The notes below the pieces were generated by a model, which searched no databases, was not told the origin of the DNA, and worked only from the letters and a program-made list of their open reading frames with translations. From NCBI RefSeq assembly GCF_024170165.1, contig NZ_JALJXP010000014.1:118984-182983 (forward strand): a DNA stretch of 64,000 nt, in the 5' to 3' direction. The DNA comes from Pseudomonas nitroreducens. Its GTDB lineage: Bacteria; Pseudomonadota; Gammaproteobacteria; Pseudomonadales; Pseudomonadaceae. Made by a program: the position numbers and the translations under genes. Below are positions 18,644 to 28,400 of this stretch, in pieces. Each line of letters starts with the position of its first letter. The stretch's first letter is position 1.

Positions 18644-19573
18644 TTAAGGGTGACCATCGATGAAATTGATGGAAGGCCAGGTCAGCTCCAGCTGGCTCCT
18701 GAAACGCCGTGCCTCGCCGGTGACCGGGTCGATGAACTGCAGTTGCCGGGCCAGCAGCTTCAGCGGCTTGTCGAAGTCTTCCGGTGGACGCTCGCCGCGC
18801 GGCGGTAGCGTCGGGTAGAGCGGATCGAAGCACAGCGCAGCGCCCAGGCCGGACATGTGCACGCGCAACTGATGGCGTTTGCCGGACACCGGGTGCAAGC
18901 CATAGCGCCACAGTTCGCCACGCTGCTCCAGCACTTCGATGCGTGTTTCGCTGTTGGGCTCGCCGGCCACTTCCTGCATGCGGATGAACGGATCGCCCTC
19001 GACCATCCGCGAGCGATGCACCAGCGGGAACTCCCGTTGCGGCAGCGCAGGCGCGATAGCCTCGTACAGCTTGTCGATGCGCCGCTCGCGGAACAGCGCC
19101 TGGTAGGCATCGCGGTTGTCCGGGTTGGCGGAGAACAGCACCAGCCCGGCGGTAAGCCGGTCGATGCGGTGCAGCGGCACCAGCTGCGGGTTGTCCAGAC
19201 GCCTGGAGAGTCGGGCGAGGAGGGTTTCCTCGACGTACTGGCCGGCGGGCGTCACCGGCAGGAAGTGCGGCTTGTCGGCCACCACCAGGTGCTCGTCGGC
19301 ATACAGGATGCTTTCCTGGAAGGGGATCGGGATTTCCTGCGGCACCTCGCGGAAGTAATGGATGCGCAGCGCTTCGCGGTAGGGGTGCTCGGGGCCGATG
19401 GGCTGGCCGTGGTTGTCCAGCACCTTGCCGCGCGCCATGCGATCCAGCCAGGTGTCGCGGCTGATCGCCGGGAAGCGCGCGCACAGGCAATCGAGCACTG
19501 TCGTCCAGGGACCGGCGGGCAGGTGCAGGATGCTGGCGCGTTGCTGGGCGGTGGAGAAGGGGGAGCTGGACAT
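18644..19573 (-). CDS. RluA-family pseudouridine synthase
   Basis: A 309-residue enzyme expected to isomerise uridine to pseudouridine in structured RNA. The RluA signature is clear: catalytic Asp in LHRIDRLTAGLVLF, then the KLYEAIAP and GKRHQLRVHMSGLGAAL motifs. The N-terminal ~85 residues form an S4-like RNA-binding region. The substrate (rRNA or tRNA position) cannot be told from sequence. No co-transcribed neighbour: the dmeF-like gene ends ~100 bp upstream and carries its own hairpin. Confidence 0.88.
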   Translation of the reverse strand: MSSSPFSTAQQRASILHLPAGPWTTVLDCLCARFPAISRDTWLDRMARGKVLDNHGQPIGPEHPYREALRIHYFREVPQEIPIPFQESILYADEHLVVADKPHFLPVTPAGQYVEETLLARLSRRLDNPQLVPLHRIDRLTAGLVLFSANPDNRDAYQALFRERRIDKLYEAIAPALPQREFPLVHRSRMVEGDPFIRMQEVAGEPNSETRIEVLEQRGELWRYGLHPVSGKRHQLRVHMSGLGAALCFDPLYPTLPPRGERPPEDFDKPLKLLARQLQFIDPVTGEARRFRSQLELTWPSINFIDGHP

Positions 19574-19621
19574 GCAGGCAGGCGACCGGGTTCGACAGGC
19601 TGCGCATTAGGCCGCAGCGGT

Positions 19622-19644
19622 GTGGCGGCCGTCAAAGCCGCCAC
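19622..19644 (-). terminator. probable terminator of the CDF exporter gene
   Basis: A perfect 8-bp stem GTGGCGGC/GCCGCCAC with a 7-base loop, about 30 bp past the exporter's stop codon. T-run absent, so termination strength is uncertain. Confidence 0.45.
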
Positions 19645-19671
19645 GACTTCCGGTACGTTTCCCGGCTGCTC

Positions 19672-20628
19672 TCAGGTGGGAATCGGGTTGATCTCCACCG
19701 TGATGTGCGCCAGCTCCTCATGGACCTGCAGGCGCTGGCGCACCAGCTCGGGCGTCAGCGCGCTGCTGCTGGCGAGGCTGACGATGCAGGCGTAGCGCGA
19801 CTTGCCCACGCGCCACAGGTGCAGGTCGGTGATGCGTGCCGGATACGGCAACTCGGCGACCACCTCGCGGATTTCCTCCACCACCGGGTCGTTCATCTCC
19901 GCGTCCAGCAGCACCCGGCCGCTCTGCTTGAGCAGGCCGACCGACCACACGGCTACCAGCACGGCGCCGATGATACCCATCAGTGGATCGAGCCAGGCGG
20001 CGCCCCAGATCAGGCCGCCGATCAGGGCGATGATCGCCGCCACCGAGGTGGCGGCGTCGGCCAGCACGTGCAGGTAGGCGGCGCGCAGGTTCAGGTCGTG
20101 GCCATGGTCGTGATGGTCATGGCCGTGGTGATGGTCGTGGCCATGATGGTGATCGTGGCCAGGGTGATGGTGCTCGCCGCGCAGCAGCCAGGCGCAGGCG
20201 AGGTTCACCAGCAGGCCGACGACCGCGATGGCGATGGCCTGCTGGTAATGGATCGGCGAAGGGGAGAGCAGCCGTGCGACCGACTCGAACATCATCAGCG
20301 CCGCCACGCCCAGCAGCAGGATGGCGCTGGTGTAGCTGGCGAGAATCTCGATCTTGAAGGTGCCGAAGGCGAAGCGCGCATCGCCCTTGAAACGCCGCGC
20401 CGCCACGTAGGCGAAGAACGCCAGCCCCAGCGCCAGGGCGTGGGAGCTCATGTGCCAGCCGTCGGCCAGCAGCGCCATGGAGTTGAAGATCCAGCCGCCG
20501 GCGATCTCCACCACCATCATCACGACGGTCAGCAGCGCGGCGCGCAGGGTATTGCGCTCGGCCAGGGGGTTGCCTTCATGGAACTGGTGGTCGTGACGAC
20601 CGTCTTGCGGGTGGGCGGCGTGCTGCAT
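19672..20628 (-). CDS. dmeF: CDF-family divalent cation exporter, DmeF-like (Co/Ni)
   Basis: A 318-residue cation diffusion facilitator with six membrane segments and the family metal sites: HxxxD motifs ALLADGWHMSSHAL in TM2 and HVLADAATSV in TM5. A long His/Asp-rich cytoplasmic loop (repeats of HDHHHG, about residues 148-175) lies between TM4 and TM5, and a C-terminal cytoplasmic domain follows. A divergent RcnR-type Co/Ni repressor and an intervening operator indicate cobalt/nickel as the substrate rather than zinc. The start at 20628 lies between the operator and the coding region; the longer open frame runs through the operator. Confidence 0.88.
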   Translation of the reverse strand: MQHAAHPQDGRHDHQFHEGNPLAERNTLRAALLTVVMMVVEIAGGWIFNSMALLADGWHMSSHALALGLAFFAYVAARRFKGDARFAFGTFKIEILASYTSAILLLGVAALMMFESVARLLSPSPIHYQQAIAIAVVGLLVNLACAWLLRGEHHHPGHDHHHGHDHHHGHDHHDHGHDLNLRAAYLHVLADAATSVAAIIALIGGLIWGAAWLDPLMGIIGAVLVAVWSVGLLKQSGRVLLDAEMNDPVVEEIREVVAELPYPARITDLHLWRVGKSRYACIVSLASSSALTPELVRQRLQVHEELAHITVEINPIPT

Positions 20629-20654
20629 GATGATGGTCCGTAGGATCAGTCTGG

Positions 20655-20671
20655 ATACTATACCCCAGTAT
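20655..20671. promoter_or_regulatory. RcnR/DmeR-type operator in the divergent promoter
   Basis: ATACT-ATACCCC-AGTAT: a perfect 5-bp inverted repeat flanking a C-rich spacer, within the AT-rich segment between the exporter and the repressor. This is the TACT / G- or C-tract / AGTA form used by RcnR/DmeR repressors. Confidence 0.75.
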
Positions 20672-20688
20672 ACCTTTGGAGTTTTGAC

Positions 20689-20964
20689 GTGGGACATACC
20701 ATCAAGGACCAGAAGAAGCTGCTGACCCGGGTTCGGCGCATCAAGGGCCAGAGCGAGGCGCTGGAACGGGCGTTGGAGGCGGGCAGCGAATGCGCGGCGA
20801 TCCTGCAGCAGATCGCCGCCATCCGTGGTGCGGTGAACGGCCTGATGGCCGAGGTGCTCGAAGGTCACCTGCGCGACCACCTGGGTGCCGAGGACCGCAC
20901 GCCGGCGCAGCGCCACGAAGACCTGGAACAGGTCATGGGCGTGCTGCGCTCCTATTTGAAGTAA
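20689..20964 (+). CDS. CsoR/RcnR-family nickel/cobalt-responsive repressor
   Basis: A 91-residue all-helical repressor of the CsoR/RcnR (DUF156) family with a GTG start. The four RcnR metal ligands are all present: His3, Cys35, His60 and His64. His64 separates RcnR-type (Co/Ni) from FrmR-type sensors. It is divergent from the DmeF-like exporter with the operator between them, so it most likely represses the exporter, and perhaps itself, until Co or Ni binds. Confidence 0.88.
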   Translation: MGHTIKDQKKLLTRVRRIKGQSEALERALEAGSECAAILQQIAAIRGAVNGLMAEVLEGHLRDHLGAEDRTPAQRHEDLEQVMGVLRSYLK

Positions 20965-20976
20965 GCGCCCGCCGAA

Positions 20977-21207
20977 TCAGTTCGACAGCCGCACCGCCAG
21001 CTCGTCGGCCTCCTCGGTCCAGTCCGAATCCTGCTGCAGCGCCTCGCGCAGGAACTGTGCCTGGGCCTTGTTCCAGAACGGCGCCTCCGGCAGCTTCTGG
21101 CCCTCGGCGAGGCGGTGGCTGCCGAGGAAGGCATCGATGTCCTTGCGCCCGTCGGGCAGGCCCAGTTGCTTGAACAGGGCGCTCAGGCTGTGCTGGCTGG
21201 TATCCAT
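20977..21207 (-). CDS. DUF2789 family small protein
   Basis: A 76-residue acidic, helical cytosolic protein (MDTSQHSLSALFKQLGLP start; LPEAPFWNKAQAQFLREAL). It resembles the DUF2789 family found as single genes across gammaproteobacteria; the function is unknown. The ATG at 21207 has an AGGAG site spaced 6 bp. It is convergent with the repressor gene, whose stop codon is 12 bp away. Longer upstream codons in frame have no ribosome site. Confidence 0.8.
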   Translation of the reverse strand: MDTSQHSLSALFKQLGLPDGRKDIDAFLGSHRLAEGQKLPEAPFWNKAQAQFLREALQQDSDWTEEADELAVRLSN

Positions 21208-21375
21208 GAGGATCTCCTGGGTTGACGTGGGCGCGCCACCACGGCGCGCGGCAATGCAACAACTATAGGAGCCCCTGCCGGCGGGCAAGGTTCGGATTGG
21301 CAAGTCGAGCGGAAATAGATAGCCTGCTTTCAATCGTTCCCGTGCATGCTCCACCACCCACCGTCAGGCCCGTCC

Positions 21376-22578
21376 ATGAGCTCGTCCGAGCAGCGAACTG
21401 CCTCTGTCACCCTGCGCATCCTCGCCACCGTCTTCTTTACCTTCGTCCTGTTCCTGAGCATCGGTCTGCTGCTGCCGGTGCTGCCCGGTTTCGTCCATGA
21501 GGGCCTGGGTTATTCCACCGTGGTTGCAGGGGGGGTGATCGGCCTGCAATACATTTCCACCCTGGTCTCGCGGCCGCTGGCGGGCTACCTGACCGATACC
21601 TACGGCGCCAAGCGCGCCGTGCTCCAGGGCCTGGGCGTGCTGGGCTGTGGCGGTGTGCTGGTGCTGGTTTCCACCAGCCTGGAATCGGTGGCCTGGCTGA
21701 GCCTGATCCTGCTGCTGGGCAGCCGCCTGCTGTTCGGCCTGGCCCAGGGGTTGCTGGGTATCGGCACGGCGAGCTGGGGCATAGCCCTGGTGGGCACGCA
21801 GAACACCGCCAAGGTGATTTCCTGGAACGGCATCGTCAGCTATGGCGGCATCGCCATCGGCGCGCCGCTGGGGGTGATGATGTCGGCGTCGGTCGGCCTG
21901 TGGAGCCTGGGCGTGAGCATCCTCGTGCTCACCGCGCTGGGCTGGCTGGCGGCCCGCGGGCGCGACGAGGTGCCGACCATCTCCGGCACGCGCATGGCCT
22001 TTCACGCCGTGCTCGGCCGCGTGCTGCCCTACGGACTGTGCGTGATGCTGGGCTCCATCGGCTTCGGTACCCTGGCGACCTTCATCACCCTCTATTACGG
22101 CAGCCAGGGCTGGGTGAATCCGGCCTGGTGCCTGACCGCCTTCGGCGTCTGCTTCGTCGGCGCCCGGCTGATCTTCTCCGGCATGGTCAATCGTTTCGGC
22201 GGTTTCGCCGTCGCGGTGGTCTGCCTCGGCGTCGAGGTCTTCGGCCTGCTGCTGCTGTGGCAGGCGCCGGGGCCGGGTTTTGCGTTGCTCGGCGCGGCGC
22301 TTACCGGCTGCGGCCTGTCGCTGGTCTACCCGTCTCTGGGCGTCGAAGCGGTCCTGCGCATCCCGGCCAGCAGCCGCAGCGCCGGGCTGGGCGCCTACGC
22401 GCTGTTCTTCGACCTGGCCATGGGCATTGCCGGCCCGCTGATGGGGCTGGTTGCCGCCGGCCATGGCTACGCGTCGATCTTCCTGGTCGCTGCGGGGCTG
22501 GCGGCTTGCGGGTTCGTCATCTGCTTCGGGTTGCTTCGTTTCACCAAGCAGCAGCACGAGGAATTGCCCAAAGCGTGA
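21376..22578 (+). CDS. MFS transporter, YhhS/YfcJ-like
   Basis: A 400-residue, 12-helix major facilitator transporter. The N-terminal half carries LPGFVHEGLGYSTVVAGGVI and then SRPLAGYLTDTYGAKRA, the loop 2-3 motif in the form seen in the YhhS/YfcJ subfamily of drug/arabinose-efflux-like proteins. The substrate is unknown. I use the ATG at 21376 (MSSSEQ) since the first helix begins 18 residues later; an ATG at 21346 adds ten residues. A REP pair follows at the 3' end. Confidence 0.83.
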   Translation: MSSSEQRTASVTLRILATVFFTFVLFLSIGLLLPVLPGFVHEGLGYSTVVAGGVIGLQYISTLVSRPLAGYLTDTYGAKRAVLQGLGVLGCGGVLVLVSTSLESVAWLSLILLLGSRLLFGLAQGLLGIGTASWGIALVGTQNTAKVISWNGIVSYGGIAIGAPLGVMMSASVGLWSLGVSILVLTALGWLAARGRDEVPTISGTRMAFHAVLGRVLPYGLCVMLGSIGFGTLATFITLYYGSQGWVNPAWCLTAFGVCFVGARLIFSGMVNRFGGFAVAVVCLGVEVFGLLLLWQAPGPGFALLGAALTGCGLSLVYPSLGVEAVLRIPASSRSAGLGAYALFFDLAMGIAGPLMGLVAAGHGYASIFLVAAGLAACGFVICFGLLRFTKQQHEELPKA

Positions 22579-22590
22579 GGCTCAGGGTGC

Positions 22591-22662
22591 GTAGGAGCGG
22601 ACTTTGTCCGCGATCGACTCCCGGCGCGCCTGGGACCTATCGCGGACGGAGTCCGCTCCTAC
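22591..22662. repeat. inverted REP pair (Pseudomonas GTAGGAGCGG type)
   Basis: GTAGGAGCGGACTTTGTCCGCGAT and its inverted copy ATCGCGGACGGAGTCCGCTCCTAC flank a ~22-bp centre, forming a long cruciform-capable element between the convergent MFS and GST genes. Confidence 0.9.
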
Positions 22663-22671
22663 CTCAAGGCA

Positions 22672-23289
22672 TCACACCGGCGGAAAGGCTTTGAAAACCT
22701 CCAGCGCCTCGGCCTGCTCCGCCCAGTCGCGCACCGCCGGGTAGCTGTCCGCCGGGATGTCTGCGGAGTGCAGCAGCTGCACGAAGGTCCAGGCTACGGC
22801 GATGCTCAGCCCGGCCTGGTCCAGCGCTGCGCCGGCGTCCAGCGAAATCCCGCGCAGTTCGCTCTCCAGTTGCGCCAGGGCGGCGTGCAACTGCTGGTCG
22901 ACCCGCTCCTGCCAGGTGGCGAGCTGCTTGTCCTGCGGCCGCTGCTGCTCGTAGTAGCGCTGCACCGCCTTTTCCATGACCGCCAGGGCCAGCCCCAGCA
23001 AGCGTGTGGCGCGCACCCGGGCGGCCGGCTCGGTGGGCATCAGGCTGCGCCCGGCGAGATGTTCGAAGCAGTCGATGATCAGCGTGGAGTCCATCAGCAC
23101 CTGGCCGTCGCCCAGCACCAGCGTCGGCGCCTTCACCACCGGATTGATGCCGCGGAATTCTTCATAGGTGCGGAACACCGACAGCGACTGGTGGCTGAAC
23201 TCGATGCCGAGCAGGCGCAGGGTGATGGCGACACGGCGCACGTAGGGCGAGTCGAGCATGCCGATCAGGTGCGGAAGCTTCTGTTGCAT
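22672..23289 (-). CDS. glutathione S-transferase family protein
   Basis: A 205-residue protein. The thioredoxin-fold N-terminal domain (LIGMLDSPYVRRVAITLRLL, then the cis-Pro region KAPTLVLGDGQVLMDSTLII with the conserved Asp-Ser) is followed by an all-helical C-terminal domain. It would use glutathione for conjugation or reduction; the substrate is unknown. The start ATG at 23289 has AGGA 7 bp upstream; a GTG two codons earlier is possible. It is divergent from the LysR regulator at 23418, the usual arrangement for a regulated pair. Confidence 0.85.
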   Translation of the reverse strand: MQQKLPHLIGMLDSPYVRRVAITLRLLGIEFSHQSLSVFRTYEEFRGINPVVKAPTLVLGDGQVLMDSTLIIDCFEHLAGRSLMPTEPAARVRATRLLGLALAVMEKAVQRYYEQQRPQDKQLATWQERVDQQLHAALAQLESELRGISLDAGAALDQAGLSIAVAWTFVQLLHSADIPADSYPAVRDWAEQAEALEVFKAFPPV

Positions 23290-23417
23290 GGGCACATCCT
23301 GTTAGGGGAAATTGCAAAGCGGCTGGCGCGGTATTCCGCGCGATGGCCATGAATCTAGCGGCTTTGGTCGCTGGGAAATAGCGACTATTAATGACCAATC
23401 TGGTTAGGAAAACTTAC

Positions 23418-24308
23418 ATGAGCGCATTGCCGCCGCTCTCCGCACTGCGCAGCTTCGAGGCCGTGGCCCGGCTTGGCAGCGTGACCCTCGCTGCCGGCGA
23501 ACTGCACGTCACGCATTCGGCCATCAGCCAGCAGGTGCGCCAGTTGGAGAGCCTGCTGGGCGTCACCCTGCTGCAGCGCGAGGGGCGGGGCTTGCGCCTG
23601 AGCGAGGAAGGCCGTCTCTACGCTCTGCAGATTCGCGGCGCGCTGCGTGATATCGCCGAGGCGACTCGCCTGGCGAAGGCGCGTCCGGGCGAGGATGAAC
23701 TGGTGGTGGCGCTCACTCCCTCCTTCGGCCAGAAGTGGCTGCTGCCGCGCCTGCCGGGCTTCCGTGCGACTTATCCACAGTACCGCCTGCGCCTGCTGGC
23801 CAGCCTGGAAGTGATGGACCTGCGCCAGGGCCTGGCCGACGTGGCGATCCGCATCGGCCAGGGCCACTGGGAAGGGTTGGCGCAGGAATACCTGTTCGAA
23901 GATGAAGTGGTGGTTGTTGCCGCGCCGGACTTCAACGGTGGGCGTCTGCCCCGGACGCCAGCAGAAATCCTCCGCTGCCCGCGTGTCACCGGCTTCGAGT
24001 CCTGGCTGGGGTGGTGCCAGGCGGCGGGCGTGGCAGTACCGCAGGAGGCGGCGGAGTTCGTGGTGAATGACTCGAACCTGAGCATCGAGGCGGTGCGCAT
24101 GGGGCAGGGGATCGGTCTTGAGCGACGCAGCCTGGTGGCCGGCGCGCTGGAAAGCGGCGAGCTGGTTGCGCTGAGTGATCTGCGTGTGCCCTACGGCTTC
24201 CCCTACTGGCTGGTCTGGCCCGAGCGCGAGGCGACCCAGGCCAAGGTGGCGGCCTTTGCCGGATGGTTATCGGGGGAGGTGGGGCGTTACCTGAAAGACA
24301 TCGCCTGA
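23418..24308 (+). CDS. LysR-family transcriptional regulator (GcvA-like)
   Basis: A 296-residue LTTR with an N-terminal winged HTH (LPPLSALRSFEAVARLGSVT, HSAISQQVRQLE) of the GcvA/AmpR type, and a periplasmic-binding-like effector domain (LPGFRATYPQYRLRLL, GLADVAIRIGQG). It probably regulates the divergent GST gene. The ATG at 23418 has AGGA about 9 bp upstream; an ATG at 23391 would add nine residues. After its stop, at 24315-24345, there is a degenerate REP-like GCTCCTGCAA/GCGAGGCTCGC segment. Confidence 0.87.
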   Translation: MSALPPLSALRSFEAVARLGSVTLAAGELHVTHSAISQQVRQLESLLGVTLLQREGRGLRLSEEGRLYALQIRGALRDIAEATRLAKARPGEDELVVALTPSFGQKWLLPRLPGFRATYPQYRLRLLASLEVMDLRQGLADVAIRIGQGHWEGLAQEYLFEDEVVVVAAPDFNGGRLPRTPAEILRCPRVTGFESWLGWCQAAGVAVPQEAAEFVVNDSNLSIEAVRMGQGIGLERRSLVAGALESGELVALSDLRVPYGFPYWLVWPEREATQAKVAAFAGWLSGEVGRYLKDIA

Positions 24309-24391
24309 GGCCGGGCAGTCCGCTCCTGCAACAGCCTGCGAGGCTCGCTGCCTGCTCTGAGGGGGCCGACTCGCGCCGGCCCTGGCCTGCC

Positions 24392-25210
24392 TCAGAAGAC
24401 TTCTTCGATGTAGTGGATCGGGTAGTCGGGGCTCTTGTACTTGCCGATCCTGCCGCGCTTGGGCAGCTTCACTTCCTCGCGCGGGAGGGATTTATACGGC
24501 ACGTGCTTGAGGATGTGGCTGATGACGTTCAGGCGCACGCGCTTCTTGTCCTCGGAGGGCGCGACGATCCAGGGGGCCCAGGGCGAGTCGGTGGCGGCGA
24601 ACATCAGGTCGCGGGCGCGGGTGTACTCGTCCCAGCGGGTGAAGGACTTCACGTCCATCGGCGAGAGCTTCCAGATCTTGCGGCCGTCGGTAATGCGGTC
24701 CCTCAGGCGGCGCTCCTGCTCCTCGGGGCTGACCTCCAGCCAGAACTTCAGCAGGATGATCCCCGACTCGGTGAGCATGCGCTCGAACAGCGGCGTCACG
24801 GCGAGGAACTTGTCCGCCTGTTCCTCGGTGCAGAACCCCATCACGCGCTCGACGCCGGCGCGGTTGTACCAGCTGCGGTCGAAGATCACGATTTCGCCGG
24901 CGGACGGCAGGTGCTTGATGTAGCGCTGGGCGTAGAGCTGGGATTTCTCCCGTTCGGTAGGCGTGGGCAGGGCCACCACGCGGAACACCCGCGGGCTGAC
25001 GCGCTCGGTGAGCGCCTTGATGGTGCCGCCCTTGCCCGCACCGTCGCGGCCCTCGAAGATGATGCAGACCTTCAGGCCCTTGCTCACCACCCACTCCTGC
25101 AGCTTGACCAGCTCCACCGACAGCTTGCGCAGGTGTTCCTCGTAGTCCTTGTTCTTCATCTTCCCGGTCTGTTCGGGGGCCGGGTTCTTTGCCTTGCTCT
25201 TCTTACCCAT
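24392..25210 (-). CDS. ppk2: polyphosphate kinase 2
   Basis: A 272-residue class I PPK2 that transfers phosphate between polyphosphate and nucleoside diphosphates (usually polyP-driven GDP/ADP phosphorylation). It shows Walker A GRDGAGKGG (54-62, Lys60), the lid/Walker B region FDRSWYNRAGVERVMGF (Asp111, Arg112) and the KFWLEVSPEEQERR motif. The N-terminus is a Lys-rich tail. The start at 25210 is preceded by GGAGG; the neighbouring ATG two codons upstream is too close to that site. It is a single gene. The 267 bp up to recC show no clear feature. Confidence 0.93.
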   Translation of the reverse strand: MGKKSKAKNPAPEQTGKMKNKDYEEHLRKLSVELVKLQEWVVSKGLKVCIIFEGRDGAGKGGTIKALTERVSPRVFRVVALPTPTEREKSQLYAQRYIKHLPSAGEIVIFDRSWYNRAGVERVMGFCTEEQADKFLAVTPLFERMLTESGIILLKFWLEVSPEEQERRLRDRITDGRKIWKLSPMDVKSFTRWDEYTRARDLMFAATDSPWAPWIVAPSEDKKRVRLNVISHILKHVPYKSLPREEVKLPKRGRIGKYKSPDYPIHYIEEVF

Positions 25211-25477
25211 CATTTCCTCCATGGCTGGCCTGGAACGGCCGTGGAATCAGCATAGCCGTTAGCCGGAGGAGCGAACTGTGAAGCAGTCAGTTTCGAAAAT
25301 GTAGGAGAGTCCCGGTAGCTCATGGGTTTAGGTGAAGACAGGTGTCAGGCGTTTCGCTGTGGTGGCGGAATCCTCCTGTCGGGTGGGAAAAAAGGCTGCT
25401 GCGGCCCGCGGTTTTTGGTGAAATGCCGCTCATCCCTCGCGGTGCGTCAGCGCCGCCCGCCCGTTCCTGGAGACGCT

Positions 25478-28400
25478 ATGACCGAGCAGCGACTGACCCC
25501 CGGCCTGATGGTGATCCATGGCAACCATCCGGAAGCGCTGCGTGACCTGCTGGTGCAGTGGATGAGCCGGCATCCGCTGGCGCCGCTGGAGAACGAAGTC
25601 ATCCTGGTGCAGAGCAACGGCATCGCCCAGTGGCTGAAGCTGGCGCTGGGGCGCGACGTGGCGGATGGCGGCTGCGGCGTCACCGCCGCGCTGGACGTGC
25701 AACTGCCCGCGCAGTTTCTCTGGCGCGCCTATCGCGGCGCGCTGGGCCGCGATGAAATTCCCGAAGTCTCGGTGCTCGACAAGGGGCCGCTGACCTGGCG
25801 GCTGATGCGCCTGCTGCCGACGCTGCTGGCGCGCGACGAATTCGCCACCCTGCAGCGCTTCCTCGCCGACGACGCCGACCTGCGCAAGCGCCATCAGTTG
25901 GCCGAGCGCCTGGCCGATCTGTTCGACCAATACCAGGTCTACCGCGCCGACTGGCTGGAGGACTGGAGTCGCGGCGTCGACCAGTTGCGCCTGGCCAACG
26001 GCGGCGTACGCGAGCTGGAGACCGACAACCGCTGGCAGGCTGCGCTGTGGCGCGCGCTGCTCGATGATGTCGGACCCGAAGGCCTGGCCACCAGTCGCGC
26101 CGGTGTGCACGGACGCTTCATCGAAAAACTGAAGAACGCCGGGAACCTGCTGCCCAACCTGCCGCGCCGGGTGGTGGTGTTCGGCATTTCCGCCATGCCC
26201 GCGCAGACGGTGGAGGCGCTTGCCGTGCTGGCGCGCCATGCCCAGGTATTGCTCTGCGTGCACAACCCCTGTCGCCACCACTGGGCCGACATCGTCGCCG
26301 ACAAGGACTTGCTGCGCCACGAGTACCGTCGTCAGCGCCGTCGCGCCGGCACCCCGGAGCTGCTCAGCGACGACCAGCAGCACCAGTACGCCCAGCCGCT
26401 GCTGGCGGCCTGGGGCAAGCAGGGGCGCGACTACATCAACCTGCTCGACCAATACGACGACCCGGAAAGCTACCGCGCGCGGCTGGGCGCGGTGAGCAAC
26501 GGGCGCATCGACCTGTTCAGCGAGGTGGAGCCGGGCAGCCTGCTCGGTCAGTTGCAGGACGACATCCTCGAACTGCGGCCGCTCAACGAGACCCGCGAAC
26601 ACTGGCCGGCGGTCGACCCGCAGGCCGATGACTCGGTGCGCTTCCACGTCGCCCACAGCGCGCAACGGGAAGTGGAAATCCTCCACGACCAACTGCTCGC
26701 GCGCTTCGACGCCGATCCCACGCTGCGCCCGCGCGACGTGATCGTCATGGTTCCGGACATCAACCCCTACGCGCCGCACATCGAAGCGGTGTTCGGCCAG
26801 ATCGGTCGCGACGACAAACGCTTCATCCCCTACACCCTGGCCGACCAGGGCCAGCGTGGCCGCGAACCGCTGCTGGTGGCGCTGGAACACCTGCTGCGGC
26901 TGCCCGACAGCCGTTTCGCGGTGAGCGAAATCCTCGACCTGCTGGACGTCGCCGCGGTGCGCGCGCGCTTCGGCCTGGCTGACGCCGACCTGCCGCTGCT
27001 GCGCCGCTGGATCGATGGCGCCGGCGTGCGCTGGGGCCTCGATGGCCAGCAGCGCGAACGCCTCGGCCTGCCCGCCGCCGCCGAAGCCAACAGCTGGCGC
27101 TTCGGCCTGCGGCGCATGCTGCTGGGCTTCGCGGTAGGCGAGGGCGACGCCTTCCAGGGTATCCAGCCGTATGCGGAAATCGGCGGGCTCGACGCTGCCG
27201 CCCTCGGCCCGCTGGCCGGGCTGCTCGGGGCGCTGGAGAAGGCTTGCGACCTGCTTGCCGAGGACGCCGACGCGGCGACCTGGGTGCAACGCCTGCGCAA
27301 CTTGCTGGAAGACTTCTTCCAGGTCACCGATGACCATGACGAGCTGTTGCGGCAGAAGCTGGTGGACCTGCTCGACGACTGGCTGAAAACTTGCGAGTAC
27401 GCCTGTTTCACCGACCTGCTGCCGCTCTCGGTGGTGCGTGAGGCCTGGCTCGGCGGCCTGGACGCGGGCGGCCTGAACCAGCGCTTCCTCGCTGGCGCGG
27501 TGAGCTTCTGCACACTGATGCCGATGCGCGCGATCCCCTTCCAGCTGGTCTGCCTGCTGGGCATGAACGACGGCGACTACCCGCGTCCGCAATCGCCGCT
27601 GGACTTCGACCTGATGCGCAACGACTACCGCCCCGGCGACCGTTCGCGGCGCGAGGACGACCGCTACCTGCTGCTCGAAGCGCTGCTCTCGGCGCGCCGC
27701 CAGCTCTACGTCAGCTGGGTTGGCCGGAGCATCCGCGACAACAGCGAGCGGCCGCCGTCGGTGCTGGTCGGCCAGTTGCGCGACCACCTCGCCGCCGGCT
27801 GGCACGGCACCGACGGCAGCGGCCTGCTGCACGGACTGACCCTGGAGCACCCGCTGCAACCCTTCAGCCGCGCCTATTTCGATGCGCCCTCGGGGCAGGG
27901 CATCGATGGCCTCTATACCTACGCCCGTGAGTGGCGCGACGTGCACCGCGAGCACGAGGGCGAGGCGAACGACGCGCCGCTGTCGCCGCCGGTGCTGGAC
28001 GCACCCATCGGTCTGCGCGTGCTCTCGGACTTCCTCGCCAACCCGGTCGGCGCCTTCTTCCTGCAACGCCTGAAGGTGCGCTTCGGCGAGGAGCAACTGA
28101 CCGGCCAGGACGAAGAACCCTTCGAGCTGAACGGCCTGGACGTCTGGCAGTTGCAGTTCGAACTCTGCGAGCGCCTGCGTCCGTGGGTGGAGCAGCACTG
28201 GCAGGCTGACCAGCTGGCCGGGCAATTGAGCGCCCAGGTCGAACGCCTGCGCCGCGAGGGCCGGCTGCCGCTGGCGGCCTTCGGGGACTTCTCCGCCCAG
28301 GCGCTGGTAGCGCCGCTGCATGACCTGCTGGCGCGTTATCGCGAACAGCTGGAGCACTGGTCGCAGGTGGAAGACGAACAGCGCGAGCTCGATCACCAGC

